A stretch of 64,000 bases of DNA from an uncultured Oscillibacter sp. (GCA_947365245.1 CANAWG010000007.1:1-64000); one strand, 5' to 3'; counted from the first letter of the stretch, positions 27,185 through 35,257 are shown. Made by a program: numbers and translations. Notes: generated by a model from the sequence alone, not told the origin.

Positions 27185-27652
27185 TCAGCGCCGCCTGCGG
27201 CCGCCGCCCCGCTTGCCGTCGATGCTGCGGTTCAGGTCCGCCATCTTCCCCTCAGAAGAGGAGAGAAAGCGCTTGAGCTTGTCCTCGAAGGCCTGGTCGC
27301 CGGAGGGGGGCAGGGGCTTCTGGACCGCCTGAACGGGATGGGGGCGGTCCGGCTGCTGCTGGGCCGCCGGCCGGGGGGGATAAGAGGGCCTGGGTCCCCG
27401 GGGCGCCGGGCGTTCCTGGGGCGGCAGGGCCTTTTTGATGGAGAGGTTGATGCGCCCCTTCTCCGCGGAGAGCACCAGGACCTTGACCGTCTGGCCCTCC
27501 TCTAAAAAGTCGTGTACGTCGTTGACAAAAGTGTTGGCGATCTCCGAGATATGTACCAGCCCGGATCGTCCGCCCTCCAGGGCCACAAAGGCCCCAAATT
27601 TTGTGATGCTGGCTACCTTGCCCTCCAAAACGCTCCCAACCTGAGGATCCAT
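27185..27652 (-). CDS. S1 RNA-binding domain protein (YabR type)
   Basis: This 155-residue protein has one S1 domain (residues about 1-75: GSVLEGKVASITKFGAFVAL, GLVHISEI, GQTVKVLVL, INLSIKKAL). A Pro/Gln/Arg-rich disordered middle and a very basic end (GGGRRRR) follow. YabR-like proteins of Firmicutes sit next to divIC and bind RNA or ribosomes; the exact role is unknown. ATG 27652 has AAGGAG about 13 bases upstream, a little far, but an in-frame GTG upstream lacks any site. It completes the conserved yabP-yabQ-divIC-yabR order. spoIIE, which follows yabR in Bacillus, is instead at 50-52 kb. Confidence 0.88.
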   Translation of the reverse strand: MDPQVGSVLEGKVASITKFGAFVALEGGRSGLVHISEIANTFVNDVHDFLEEGQTVKVLVLSAEKGRINLSIKKALPPQERPAPRGPRPSYPPRPAAQQQPDRPHPVQAVQKPLPPSGDQAFEDKLKRFLSSSEGKMADLNRSIDGKRGGGRRRR

Positions 27653-27756
27653 ACCGCTGTTTCTTTCTCCTTCCAAAGATTTTTTCACACACACATCTAT
27701 GAAAAAGAACGGGCCGGCCCCGGCGCGGAGGATATCCCCCGGCTGCCCGGTGCCGG

Positions 27757-28068
27757 TCAGTCTATTCCATCGCAGAGCACATACTCATCGGGGAAGACCA
27801 TGCCCAGCTCGCTGCGGGCGATCTCCTCCATTTTTTCCTGGGTGCCGCCGGCCGCGATGTCGGCGGACAGGGCGTCATTCTCCTGGCGCTGGGTCTCCAC
27901 CTGAGCGGCCAGGAGGTCTCTTTCCGCCTGGGCGGCCTCCACCTGGTCCTGGAGGCGGACCAGCTGCCAGCCGATGCCCAGCAGCAGCGCCAGAAGCAGC
28001 AGCTTGGTCAGAGGACCGGCGCGGAGAACGCGGCGCTTTCCCTTTTGCGCCTTTGCCGCCTTTGCCAT
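27757..28068 (-). CDS. divIC: Septum formation initiator DivIC/FtsB-like
   Basis: DivIC is a bitopic division protein that partners FtsL and DivIB at the septum. The 103-aa protein has a basic cytoplasmic N-terminus (residues 1-18), one membrane span (about 20-38, TKLLLLALLLGIGW), and an extracytoplasmic coiled coil (about 40-80) with EAAQAERDLLAAQVETQ heptads. The family end motif is IARSELGMVFPDEYV. ATG 28068 lies behind AGGAGG. The upstream yabQ frame has no stop before this gene and runs about 190 bases into it. Confidence 0.92.
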   Translation of the reverse strand: MAKAAKAQKGKRRVLRAGPLTKLLLLALLLGIGWQLVRLQDQVEAAQAERDLLAAQVETQRQENDALSADIAAGGTQEKMEEIARSELGMVFPDEYVLCDGID

Positions 28069-28531
28069 GTCTGCCGCCTCCTCTCCTGGGTGGACGCCTC
28101 CACCCGTTTTTCCCTATTGTATAGCATTTCCGCGAAAAATAAAAGAGCTTTTTTCCGTGCAGAGCAATTTTTTTGCAAAAATTTTTTGCCCACACCACCG
28201 GCAGGGACAAGAGATGGGCAAAATACGCCAGCGTGTCCGCCCAAAAGATCCAAACGGGGCGCAGCAATTCCGAGAATACGCCGAAGAACAGCACCGCGCC
28301 GCCCAGGGTTCCCAGAACCATAAAGCTCCGCAGCTGGCCGTCCGCTCCCCGCAGGAGAAAGAGGAACACGACGGTCCCGGCCAGGAGGCAGTAGAGACCG
28401 TCCAGCAGACCCGTCAGACCGGGGCGGCGGAGGCGGAAAGGCCGCAGCAGGTCGTACAGCAGTCCGGCGCACAGGCCCAGCAGGATGGACTGGCCGAACA
28501 CCAGCAGCTGTTGGGAGACCTGATTCCCCAT
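27875..28531 (-). CDS. yabQ: Spore cortex protein YabQ, with a read-through tail overlapping divIC
   Basis: YabQ is a sporulation-specific membrane protein needed for cortex formation. The first ~150 residues fit: three to four hydrophobic segments (about 8-25, 42-60, 68-85, 95-115), LLYDLLRPF near residue 24, and a typical KKLFYFSRKCYTIGK end region. The family normally stops about there. Here the frame continues for about 64 more codons inside divIC, giving an Arg/Gly/Pro-rich tail that looks like a translated shadow. The true C-terminus is uncertain: either the tail is made, or the stop has been lost without harm. ATG 28531 is 4 bases after the yabP stop. Confidence 0.8.
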   Translation of the reverse strand: MGNQVSQQLLVFGQSILLGLCAGLLYDLLRPFRLRRPGLTGLLDGLYCLLAGTVVFLFLLRGADGQLRSFMVLGTLGGAVLFFGVFSELLRPVWIFWADTLAYFAHLLSLPVVWAKNFCKKIALHGKKLFYFSRKCYTIGKNGWRRPPRRGGGRHGKGGKGAKGKAPRSPRRSSDQAAASGAAAGHRLAAGPPPGPGGGRPGGKRPPGRSGGDPAPGE

Positions 28532-28534
28532 GGC

Positions 28535-28816
28535 CTATCCGAACAGGCGGCTGAAAAAGCCGCCCCGGCCGGCTCCGTCGTCCTCGTAGGACACGGAGTC
28601 CACCCGGCCCTCCACCCGGAGCTCTCCGCCGTCCAGGGACAGCTTCCCAATATGCAGATCCTCCCCGGTAATCACCAGCGTCCCGGCGGAGGTGGACATG
28701 ACGATGCCCGTCTCGTCAAAGCGCTCCACGTCCTCCACGCCGGAGACCGTCAGATGCTCCCGGCCGGTGAGCTCCAGCCGGTGGGCCGTCTGGGGCATAG
28801 AATTGTAATCGTTCAT
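28535..28816 (-). CDS. yabP: Sporulation protein YabP
   Basis: This 93-aa YabP family protein is produced in the mother cell during sporulation in Bacillus and needed for cortex assembly together with YabQ. It shows HRLELTGREHLTVSGVEDVE near the start and GTLVITGEDLHIGKLSLDGG, the family's repeating beta pattern. ATG 28816 has GGGAGGG 7 bases upstream; the longer in-frame reading lacks a site. The gap between it and the S4 gene holds an inverted repeat (28,872-28,917). Confidence 0.9.
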   Translation of the reverse strand: MNDYNSMPQTAHRLELTGREHLTVSGVEDVERFDETGIVMSTSAGTLVITGEDLHIGKLSLDGGELRVEGRVDSVSYEDDGAGRGGFFSRLFG

Positions 28817-28871
28817 ACGGCGTCCCTCCCTGTCCCCACTATATGGGACGAGGCGGGGAACTATGACTGTG

Positions 28872-28917
28872 GGAAGCTCTGAATAAATCCGCACGCGGTG
28901 ATTGAATCAGGGCTTCC
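28872..28917. repeat. Imperfect inverted repeat between yabO and yabP
   Basis: Eighteen-base arms starting GGAAGC and ending AATC match at 15 positions around a 10-base centre. It begins 8 bases past the S4-protein stop on the minus strand, so it may end that transcript. Its length and GGAAGC/GCTTCC ends also fit a small repetitive element. Confidence 0.6.
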
Positions 28918-28925
28918 TGCAAACC

Positions 28926-29171
28926 TCAGCGGCCGATCTCCCGGTACAGCGTCACAGCGTCCGCCTGCCGGACGGTCTCCTGGACGGAGAGCACCTCCAC
29001 GGTGATGGTGCGCACGCCGAAGCGCATGGAGATCTGGTCGCCCACTTTCACGTCGTAGGAGGCCCGGGCGGGCTTTCCGTTGACGGTGACCAGTCCGTTG
29101 TCGCAGGCCTCGTTGGCCACGGTCCGCCGCTTGATAAGCCGGGAGACTTTCAGGTATTTGTCCAATCGCAT
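28926..29171 (-). CDS. S4-domain RNA-binding protein (YabO/RqcP type)
   Basis: This 81-aa protein is almost entirely an S4 domain: MRLDKYLKVSRLIKRRTVA at the N-terminus, then GLVTVNGKPARASYDVKVGD. Bacillus YabO (RqcP) binds 50S ribosomal subunits with peptidyl-tRNA and helps RqcH add alanine tails during ribosome rescue. Small size and genome position before yabP support the same role. ATG 29171 follows GGAGG. Confidence 0.9.
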   Translation of the reverse strand: MRLDKYLKVSRLIKRRTVANEACDNGLVTVNGKPARASYDVKVGDQISMRFGVRTITVEVLSVQETVRQADAVTLYREIGR

Positions 29172-29231
29172 AGGGAAGCTCCTCCATAAAAAACTGCTGG
29201 CATATTCCAGCACCGGCAATACCTTGTCCCC

Positions 29232-29519
29232 GCGCCCCGCGGGCGCAAAGGGAGGGGCCGGGGAACCGCAGGTTCCTGGTTGATCCGCCGGCGGATCAAT
29301 AAAATGAGATCATTTTCGCCGCGGCGTGTACGTGGCGAAAATACATTGATCCGTTTGCCCCTGGGGCAAACACACCAGTGACCGAAGTCACTGGTGTTAG
29401 GACCCGCTCCGGTAGACGGGGACGCCCCCGTCTGCTCCCGCTCCCCTGGCAGGACAGGGGGAATAGCGGAGCCGGGCCCTTTGGGCCCGGCGGAGCGTAA
29501 AGGGGGGACGACAGTCCCC
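29232..29519. repeat. Dense run of about ten short hairpins in the yabO-hup gap
   Basis: This non-coding stretch holds consecutive palindromes. Arms are at 29232-37/41-46 (GCGCCC), 29262-67/71-76 (GGAACC), 29280-99 (perfect 20-base palindrome TTGATCCGCCGGCGGATCAA), 29312-20/34-42, 29353-61/63-71 (GTTTGCCCC), 29372-82/87-97 (11 bp), 29414-21/26-33, 29443-48/55-60, 29471-79/83-91 (GCCGGGCCC) and 29504-09/14-19. The last adjoins the hup stop and could end hup transcription. The rest have no obvious role. A second GC-rich pairing (CGCTCCG with CGGAGCG) can close hairpins 7-9 into one domain. No coding frame explains it. Confidence 0.75.
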
Positions 29520-29522
29520 TCT

Positions 29523-29798
29523 TTATTTAGAAACCGTGTCTTTCAGCAGCTTGCCGGCCTTGAACACAGGCAGGACGGTGGCGGGGATCTGAATCTCCTC
29601 CTTGGTCTGGGGGTTCCGGCCGATGCGGGCGGCGCGCTTTTTGACCTCAAAAGAGCCGAAGCCGACCAGCTGCACCTTGTCGCCCTGCTTCAGGGCCTCG
29701 GTGATGGTGTCCAGCATGGCGGTGATGACCGCCTCGGTGTCCTTCTTGGAGACGTCGGCGGCAGCGGCGACGGCATTGATGAGTTCAGCTTTGTTCAT
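29523..29798 (-). CDS. hup: DNA-binding protein HU
   Basis: This 91-residue histone-like protein bends and compacts DNA as a dimer. The sequence covers the whole family: MNKAELINAVA, then VQLVGFGSFEVKKRAARIGRN split over the body-to-arm region, NPQTKEEIQIPA (arm with intercalating Pro) and VLPVFKAGKLLKD. ATG 29798 lies behind AGGAGGA. HU genes sit between mazG and yabO in many Clostridia. Confidence 0.96.
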   Translation of the reverse strand: MNKAELINAVAAAADVSKKDTEAVITAMLDTITEALKQGDKVQLVGFGSFEVKKRAARIGRNPQTKEEIQIPATVLPVFKAGKLLKDTVSK

Positions 29799-29856
29799 TG
29801 ATTGATCCTCCTAAAAAATCTTTGGTGTTTCCTATATTTCTTACACGCGGATGCGT

Positions 29857-30657
29857 TTAAGACGATTCCTTGGCCCGCTCCCAGAGGGCGGCGAGCTCTT
29901 GCTCCGTGCACTCTGACAGGGGCTTGTCCGCCGACGCCTCCACCTGGCGAAAGCGCCGGTCAAACTTGTCGCAGGCCCGGTGCAGCGATTCCTCCGGGTC
30001 CACGCCGGACATCTGGGCGATTTTCGCGGCCGCGAAGAGCAGGTCCCCCAGCTCCTCCTGTACGCCGTGGGGCGCGTCCGGCGCTCCGCCGGACTCCACG
30101 GCCTGCCGCAGCTCCCGGACCTCCTCCTCCAGCTTGTCCAGCGGGCCTGTCAGGTCCGACCAGTTGAAGCCGGCCTTGGCGGTCTTGGAGACGGTCTTCT
30201 CCGCCCGCCACAGGGCGGGCAGGGTGTGGGGAACGGATTCGATGGCGTCGGCGGTGGAGTGCTGGCCTTTCTCCGTCCGCTTCAGGGCCTCCCAGTTGGT
30301 CAGAACCTCCTGGGAGGTGTCCGCCCGGGCGGCGCCGAAGACGTGGGGATGGCGATAGACCAGCTTTTGGGCCACGCCGTCCACCACGTCGTCCATGGTG
30401 AAGCGGCCCCGCTCGGATTCCATCTGGGCATGGAGCGTCACCTGCATCAAGACGTCCCCCAGCTCCTCGCACATATCGTGGGGGTCGTCCCGGTCCAGGG
30501 CGTCCAGGGCCTCGTAGGTCTCCTCCAGAAAATTGCGGCGGATGGAGGCGTGGGTCTGCTCCCGGTCCCAGGGGCAGCCCCCGGGGGCGCGGAGGAGGCG
30601 GGTGATCTCCAGCAGGTCCTTCCAGCCGTAGCGGTCTTTACATTGAAAATCTACCAT
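29857..30657 (-). CDS. mazG: Nucleoside triphosphate pyrophosphohydrolase MazG
   Basis: MazG hydrolyses (deoxy)nucleoside triphosphates to monophosphates, a housecleaning role. The 266-aa protein has two MazG folds. The first has GGCPWDREQTHASIRRNFLEETYEAL and EELGDVLMQV (Mg-binding EExxE/ExxD) and is followed by KLVYRHPHVFG. The second is around residues 165-235, with KLEEEVRELR and EELGDLLFA. In Bacillus the equivalent YabN carries an extra N-terminal tetrapyrrole methylase domain, absent here. ATG 30657 has only a weak ribosome site (AAAGGCAGG). Confidence 0.93.
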   Translation of the reverse strand: MVDFQCKDRYGWKDLLEITRLLRAPGGCPWDREQTHASIRRNFLEETYEALDALDRDDPHDMCEELGDVLMQVTLHAQMESERGRFTMDDVVDGVAQKLVYRHPHVFGAARADTSQEVLTNWEALKRTEKGQHSTADAIESVPHTLPALWRAEKTVSKTAKAGFNWSDLTGPLDKLEEEVRELRQAVESGGAPDAPHGVQEELGDLLFAAAKIAQMSGVDPEESLHRACDKFDRRFRQVEASADKPLSECTEQELAALWERAKESS

Positions 30658-30721
30658 AGATTGCCTGCCTTTGCAAGTTTTTTTATGGGAAGCATCACAT
30701 GTTTTGGTGTTTTTCTCAAAA

Positions 30722-30740
30722 AGGCGGGTAAAAACCGCCT
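30722..30740 (-). terminator. Terminator after spoVB
   Basis: A 6-bp stem AGGCGG/CCGCCT with a 7-base loop is followed on the minus strand by TTTTTG, just after the spoVB stop. It is short but correctly placed. Confidence 0.65.
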
Positions 30741-30744
30741 CAGA

Positions 30745-32370
30745 TCACCGCAGCCGCAGCAGGCGCGCCAATTTTTCCCCGTGGGGAATGGAGCGCACGT
30801 CCTCCGCCCGGAGAATGCGCAGTGCGACGACCAGTACGCCGTACACGATCACGCCCGCCAGAATGCCCCCCAGGACGCCGATGGCGTTGACGCCGTACGC
30901 GGAGTGGCCCGTCAGAGCCCGGGAGAGGAAGCCGTACACGGCCCAGACCGCGGCGCCCATCAGGGCGGAGGCCAGGGCGGGCTTCAAAAAGAGCTGGAGG
31001 TAGCGGGGCTTCTTGGCGGAGTATTTCCACACGAAGAAGAGGTTCAGTCCCACGATTACCAGATAGCAGCACAGGGTGGAGATGGGCGCGCCGTGGATGT
31101 TGACGGAGGGATTCCCCACCAGGATGTAATTCATCACGATCTTGGTGAGGCCTCCGGCGATGACGGTGAGAATGGGCAGCTTCTCCTTGCCGTAGGTCTG
31201 CAGGATGGCGTTGGTCAAAATCATCAGGCAGATGAAGATGGTGGCAAAACCCAGAATCTGCAGATGGGGCCCGGCGGCCAGGGCGGCCTCCTGCCGGGTG
31301 GGCAGAATCAGCCGCATGATGGGCGTGGACAGCACCGAGAGGCCCACCCCCGCCGGAATGGCCAGCACGGCGATAATCCGGAAAGCGGAGGAGATGATGC
31401 GGTCGGCCCTGGCGGTGTCCCGCTGGGCGATGGCCGCGGCGGCAAAGGGAATCAGGCTCATGGTGACGGGGTAGACGAAGGAGGCCACCATGTTGGGCAT
31501 ATCCATGGCCATGCGGTACTGGCCGTTGAGGGCCGCCGCCTCCACCTCGCTGAGGAGGAGGGCGTTTTGGAGCCGGCCCATGACGATCTTGGTGTCAATG
31601 AGATTGATGATGCCCAGGGCGGAGTTCCCCAGGGTGATGGGGATGCCGATGGCCAGCACCTGATGCAAAATGGATCCGCCGGAGGAGGGAACGTCCGGAG
31701 ATTTTGTCCGGTTGCGGTGGGTCAGCAGGTAGAAGACCAGGAAGCACACGGAGAGGACGGTGCCGGCGGTGACGCCGAAGATGGCCCCGGCGGCCACATC
31801 CGCCATGGACTCCTCTGCGGCGCTGCCCGCCATGCGCAGAATATACCACGCCAGAGGCAGGCCCAGCCCCACCTTGCACAGCGCCTCCAGCACCTGGCTG
31901 ACGGCGGTGGGGGCCATGTTTCCCTGGCCCTGGGTGTAGCCCCGCATACAGGCCAGGAGGCACACGCAGAACACCGCCGGGGCCAGGGCCCGGATGGCCT
32001 GGGCGGCCATGGGGTTTTCCTCGAAAGCCGCCAGCTGGTCCGCGCCGAAGAACATCAGCAGCGAGCCCGCAAGCCCCAGGACGAAGAACAGCCAGATGGA
32101 CGTGCGGAAGATCTTCCGCTTCTCGTTCTCCCGGCCCTGGGCGTGGGCCTGGCTCGTGAGCTTGGAGATGGCCAGGGGCAGTCCCGCCGTGGCGAAGATG
32201 TTCAGGAAGTTATAGATGAGGTAGGCGGTGTCGAAGTAGGTCTTGCCCACCTCGCCTAAGATGTTGTTCAGCGGCAGCTTGTAGACCGCGCCGATGAGCT
32301 TGACGATGACCACGGCGGAGGCCAGGATGGCCGCGCCGCCCATAAAGGACTGCTTTTTTTCTTTGGACAT
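30745..32370 (-). CDS. spoVB: Stage V sporulation protein B / MurJ-like lipid flippase family (YabM/SpoVB)
   Basis: This is a MATE/MOP-superfamily polysaccharide transport protein of about 541 residues with about 14 hydrophobic segments. SpoVB-type proteins are needed for spore cortex peptidoglycan and probably flip a lipid-linked precursor. Family features include GAVYKLPLNNILGEVGKTYFDTAYLIYNF (in parts), ARGYTQGQGNM and GPHLQILGFATIFICLM. ATG 32370 is chosen because GAGG is 9 bases upstream; ATG 32376 is possible. It heads the conserved spoVB-mazG-hup-yabO series. Confidence 0.9.
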   Translation of the reverse strand: MSKEKKQSFMGGAAILASAVVIVKLIGAVYKLPLNNILGEVGKTYFDTAYLIYNFLNIFATAGLPLAISKLTSQAHAQGRENEKRKIFRTSIWLFFVLGLAGSLLMFFGADQLAAFEENPMAAQAIRALAPAVFCVCLLACMRGYTQGQGNMAPTAVSQVLEALCKVGLGLPLAWYILRMAGSAAEESMADVAAGAIFGVTAGTVLSVCFLVFYLLTHRNRTKSPDVPSSGGSILHQVLAIGIPITLGNSALGIINLIDTKIVMGRLQNALLLSEVEAAALNGQYRMAMDMPNMVASFVYPVTMSLIPFAAAAIAQRDTARADRIISSAFRIIAVLAIPAGVGLSVLSTPIMRLILPTRQEAALAAGPHLQILGFATIFICLMILTNAILQTYGKEKLPILTVIAGGLTKIVMNYILVGNPSVNIHGAPISTLCCYLVIVGLNLFFVWKYSAKKPRYLQLFLKPALASALMGAAVWAVYGFLSRALTGHSAYGVNAIGVLGGILAGVIVYGVLVVALRILRAEDVRSIPHGEKLARLLRLR

Positions 32371-32437
32371 GGACAATGTACCTCGGATTTCTCAAAAAGA
32401 TGCGGGATGGAAGTATCCTATTTCAAATGGAAGGGGA

Positions 32438-33268
32438 TTATACCCGCTCCAGGCAGGCGCGCACCAGGGCGGAGAATCTGGGCGCCGCCGCCTTGCCCGC
32501 CGCGATGACCTCCTCGCAGGAGAGCGGCTCGGCCTGCACGCCCGCCGCCATGTTGGTGCACAGGGTGAAGCCCAGGACGTTCATGCCGCAGTGGGCCGCG
32601 GCGATGGCCTCCGGCACGGTGGACATGCCCACGGCGTCCGCCCCCAGGGTGCGGGACAGCCGCACCTCGGCGGGAGTCTCATACTGAGGGCCGGGGAAGA
32701 ACATATAGACCCCCTGGCGCAATGTGAGGCCCAGATCTTTGGCGCACTGCCGGGCCAGATCCTGGAGGGCCGGGGTGTAGACGTTGCTCATATCCGGGAA
32801 CCGGGGACCGAACTCCTCCAGGTTGGGGCCCGTGAGAGGACTGCCGGCAAAGAGCTTGATGTGGTCGGTGATGAGCATGATGTCCCCGGCGTCAAAGGCG
32901 GTGTTCACCGCCCCGGCGGCGTTGGTGACGATCAGCGTGTCCGCCCCCAGCAGCCGCGCAAGGCGCACGGGATACGCCGCCTCCTCCATGGTCCAGCCCT
33001 CGTAGGTGTGGAGGCGGCCCTGCATCACGGCCACGTCCTGCCCGCTGAGGCGGCCGAAGACAAATTGGCCCTTATGGTCCGGGGCAGTGGAGCATCTCAT
33101 GTGGGGAATATCCCCGTAGGGGACCGCCACGGGGCTTTCCACCTCGTCCCCCAAAAAGCCCAGGCCGGAGCCCAGGATCAGCAGCACCCTGGGACGGAAG
33201 CTCCCCAGACGCTCCGCCAACGCCCGGACGCCCTCCTGATAGCGGGCGTAATCCAGGGGGGCGCTCAC
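32438..33268 (-). CDS. Purine nucleoside phosphorylase
   Basis: This enzyme splits (deoxy)inosine or guanosine with phosphate into base and (deoxy)ribose-1-phosphate. The 276-aa protein belongs to the trimeric PNP family: LILGSGLGFLGD near residue 30, QGRLHTYEGW, VTNAAGAVN, GPQYETPAE and GMSTVPEAIAA are the phosphate- and purine-site motifs. GTG 33268 is selected because GGAGG lies 6 bases upstream. That start overlaps the stop of the preceding gene (GTGA). Confidence 0.94.
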   Translation of the reverse strand: MSAPLDYARYQEGVRALAERLGSFRPRVLLILGSGLGFLGDEVESPVAVPYGDIPHMRCSTAPDHKGQFVFGRLSGQDVAVMQGRLHTYEGWTMEEAAYPVRLARLLGADTLIVTNAAGAVNTAFDAGDIMLITDHIKLFAGSPLTGPNLEEFGPRFPDMSNVYTPALQDLARQCAKDLGLTLRQGVYMFFPGPQYETPAEVRLSRTLGADAVGMSTVPEAIAAAHCGMNVLGFTLCTNMAAGVQAEPLSCEEVIAAGKAAAPRFSALVRACLERV

Positions 33269-33657
33269 AGCGGGCCTCCGCACTCTCCGCAGAAAGTGTC
33301 CCCCTCCCGGACGGCGGCGCCGCAGGCGGGGCAGACTTTCCCCCGGGGCCGGCGGTCCAGGGCGTCGCGGATGTCCGACAGCTGGGCTTTCAGCTCGTCG
33401 ATCTCCTGGAGCTTGGCCAGTAGCGCCTCGGACTCGGTGGGATTGCCGGTGTGGGTGGCGTAGACCATCTCGCCCACCTCCATCAGCTTGCCGTTGATGT
33501 CGCCCTCCACCGTGGCGGCGCGGACGCGCAGCTTGGCGGAGGACAGCAGGTCGTCGGCCATCTGCCCCGCGCCGTAGACGGCGTCGGCGGCCAGGTCGCC
33601 CGCCTGCAGGGCGGTGCGCTGGATCAGGTCCAGCAGGTTTTGCAGCTTCTCGTTCAT
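33265..33657 (-). CDS. Zinc-ribbon protein with helical N-domain
   Basis: This 130-residue protein has a helical N-terminal region (residues 1-100, with coiled-coil-like ALLAKLQEIDELKAQLSDI near the end). Its C-terminal zinc ribbon is CPACGAAVREGDTFCGECG (four Cys in CxxC...CxxC). No function is known to me. ATG 33657 follows AAAGGAG. It overlaps the PNP gene by 4 bases, so the two are probably co-translated. Confidence 0.75.
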   Translation of the reverse strand: MNEKLQNLLDLIQRTALQAGDLAADAVYGAGQMADDLLSSAKLRVRAATVEGDINGKLMEVGEMVYATHTGNPTESEALLAKLQEIDELKAQLSDIRDALDRRPRGKVCPACGAAVREGDTFCGECGGPL

Positions 33658-33715
33658 GGGAAATCTCCTTTCACGTCTCAATTGGCGGCGGGGCGGGTTT
33701 CCGTAATGGGCGCTT

Positions 33716-33744
33716 CCGCCGGCGGACCCCTGGGGGGCCGGCGG
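33716..33744 (-). terminator. Hairpin between hemZ and the zinc-ribbon gene
   Basis: Eight-base arms CCGCCGGC/GCCGGCGG contain a nested CCCC/GGGG pairing. It lies in the 126-bp gap downstream of hemZ. No T-run is seen. Confidence 0.5.
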
Positions 33745-33783
33745 GGAATCACTTTTGCTCAGAGGGGAGGGGGAACGCGCCGC

Positions 33784-35256
33784 TCAGGCGTAGCGGCTGT
33801 AAAACGCGGCGAAGAGGCGCTGGTTGCCGCGCCACTTCTCGGGCCGCTCCGTGTACTCCTTGGGGTACTTCAGGTTAAAGGCCCGCTCAATGCGGTTGGT
33901 GCCGAACTCCACCATCTTGGTGGACCCGCCGGCGCCGAAAGACAGGATGGAGCACAGCTCCGACATGATATAGATGTTGTACAGGCACTCCGCCCCGGGG
34001 CGGCACCAGCCGATGTTCTCAAAGCTGCCGGACATGTACTTCTGCCGGTAGAGGTAGTAGGGGCGGAGGCCGGCGGCGGGAAGGGCGGAGGCGGCGTAGT
34101 CCAGCATCTCCGTCACCGCCTCCGGGGCGGGGATGGAGAGCCCCTCCGTCAGGATGCGGCTGCCCTTTTTCAGCGCCAGGGTGTGGACGGTGACATTGTC
34201 CGTGCCGTAGGCGAGGCACGTGTCCAGGGAGCGGCGGAAGCCCGCCGGATCGTCCTCCGGGAGCCCCGCGATCAGGTCCATGTTCACGTGGGGAAAGCTG
34301 TACTTCGCCGTCAGGTCCATGGCCCGGTCGACGTCCCCGGCGGTGTGGCCGCGGCCGATGGCCCGGAGGACGTGGTCCTCCATGGTCTGGGGGTTGACGG
34401 ACACCCGGGTGACGCCGTGGTCTTTTAAGACCGCCAGCTTCTCCGCCGTGATGGTGTCCGGCCGGCCGGCCTCCACGGTGATCTCGCCGCAGCGGGTCGT
34501 GTCGAAAGCCTCCTCAAAGGCCGTGAGCACCCGGTCCAGCTGCTGTGCCGTCAGCGTGGTGGGGGTGCCGCCGCCCATGTAGAGGCAGCGCGCCCGCAGG
34601 CCCTGCCGGCGGACCATCTCCCCGCCGGAGCGGATCTCCCGGATCAGGGCCTCCATGTATGGCTCTAGGAGGGGGAGGCTTCGCTCCACCGACTGGCTGA
34701 CAAAGGAGCAGTAGGCGCAGCGGGTGGGGCAGAAAGGAATGCCGATATACACGGCGATGTCCCGGGGCTCCAGCCCCCGGGCGGCCTCCGCCGCAACGTA
34801 TCCGGTCTCCGCCGCCAGAGCCGCCCGGGAGGGGGAGACGAAGTAGGTCTCCTCCAGCATCTTTTGGGCCTCCGACCGGGACTTTCCGGCCATGACGGCC
34901 CAGGCGGCGGGCTTGTCGGGCCGCACCCCCGTCAGCATCCCCCAGGGGGGCGGGGCGTCCAGAAACTCCAGCGCCGCCCGGTAGAAGCAGCGGGCGACGG
35001 CGTGCCGCCGCTGGCCCTCTTGGTCAAAGTTCGAGCCGGAGAGGACAGCGGTGTGGGAGACGGTGTTCACCCGTCCGTGGAGAGAGAGGGCCGTTGTTAC
35101 CAGCAGGCGGCCGCCCTCCTCCCGGCAGGCGATCTCCGCCCAGGTCTCGTCCTCCGGCAAAACGGGCCCGTATACCGGCAGCTCCCCGGGGAACAGGTTC
35201 ATGAGGCTCTGTTCCACAGTATACCGCTCGTCGTGGCCCTTTAATACCAGCTTCAT
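33784..35256 (-). CDS. hemZ: HemZ-like coproporphyrinogen dehydrogenase (radical SAM)
   Basis: This 490-residue radical-SAM protein of the HemN/HemZ group converts coproporphyrinogen III to protoporphyrinogen oxygen-independently in characterised members. It has a HemZ-specific N-domain (residues 1-165). The cluster motif CPTRCAYCSF (CxxxCxxC) follows near residue 177, then LYMGGGTPTTLT and SVNPQTMEDHVLRAIGRGHT. The C-terminal NIGWCRPGAECLYNIYIM segment is typical of clostridial HemZ. The natural substrate in this organism is not certain. It starts one base after the stop of the upstream metallo-hydrolase, so translation is likely coupled. Confidence 0.88.
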   Translation of the reverse strand: MKLVLKGHDERYTVEQSLMNLFPGELPVYGPVLPEDETWAEIACREEGGRLLVTTALSLHGRVNTVSHTAVLSGSNFDQEGQRRHAVARCFYRAALEFLDAPPPWGMLTGVRPDKPAAWAVMAGKSRSEAQKMLEETYFVSPSRAALAAETGYVAAEAARGLEPRDIAVYIGIPFCPTRCAYCSFVSQSVERSLPLLEPYMEALIREIRSGGEMVRRQGLRARCLYMGGGTPTTLTAQQLDRVLTAFEEAFDTTRCGEITVEAGRPDTITAEKLAVLKDHGVTRVSVNPQTMEDHVLRAIGRGHTAGDVDRAMDLTAKYSFPHVNMDLIAGLPEDDPAGFRRSLDTCLAYGTDNVTVHTLALKKGSRILTEGLSIPAPEAVTEMLDYAASALPAAGLRPYYLYRQKYMSGSFENIGWCRPGAECLYNIYIMSELCSILSFGAGGSTKMVEFGTNRIERAFNLKYPKEYTERPEKWRGNQRLFAAFYSRYA

Positions 35257-35257
35257 C

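Noticed and set aside
29232-29519. A CRISPR array in the hairpin-dense gap.
   Set aside because: The palindromes all differ from one another; there is no repeated direct unit with regular spacers and no cas gene.
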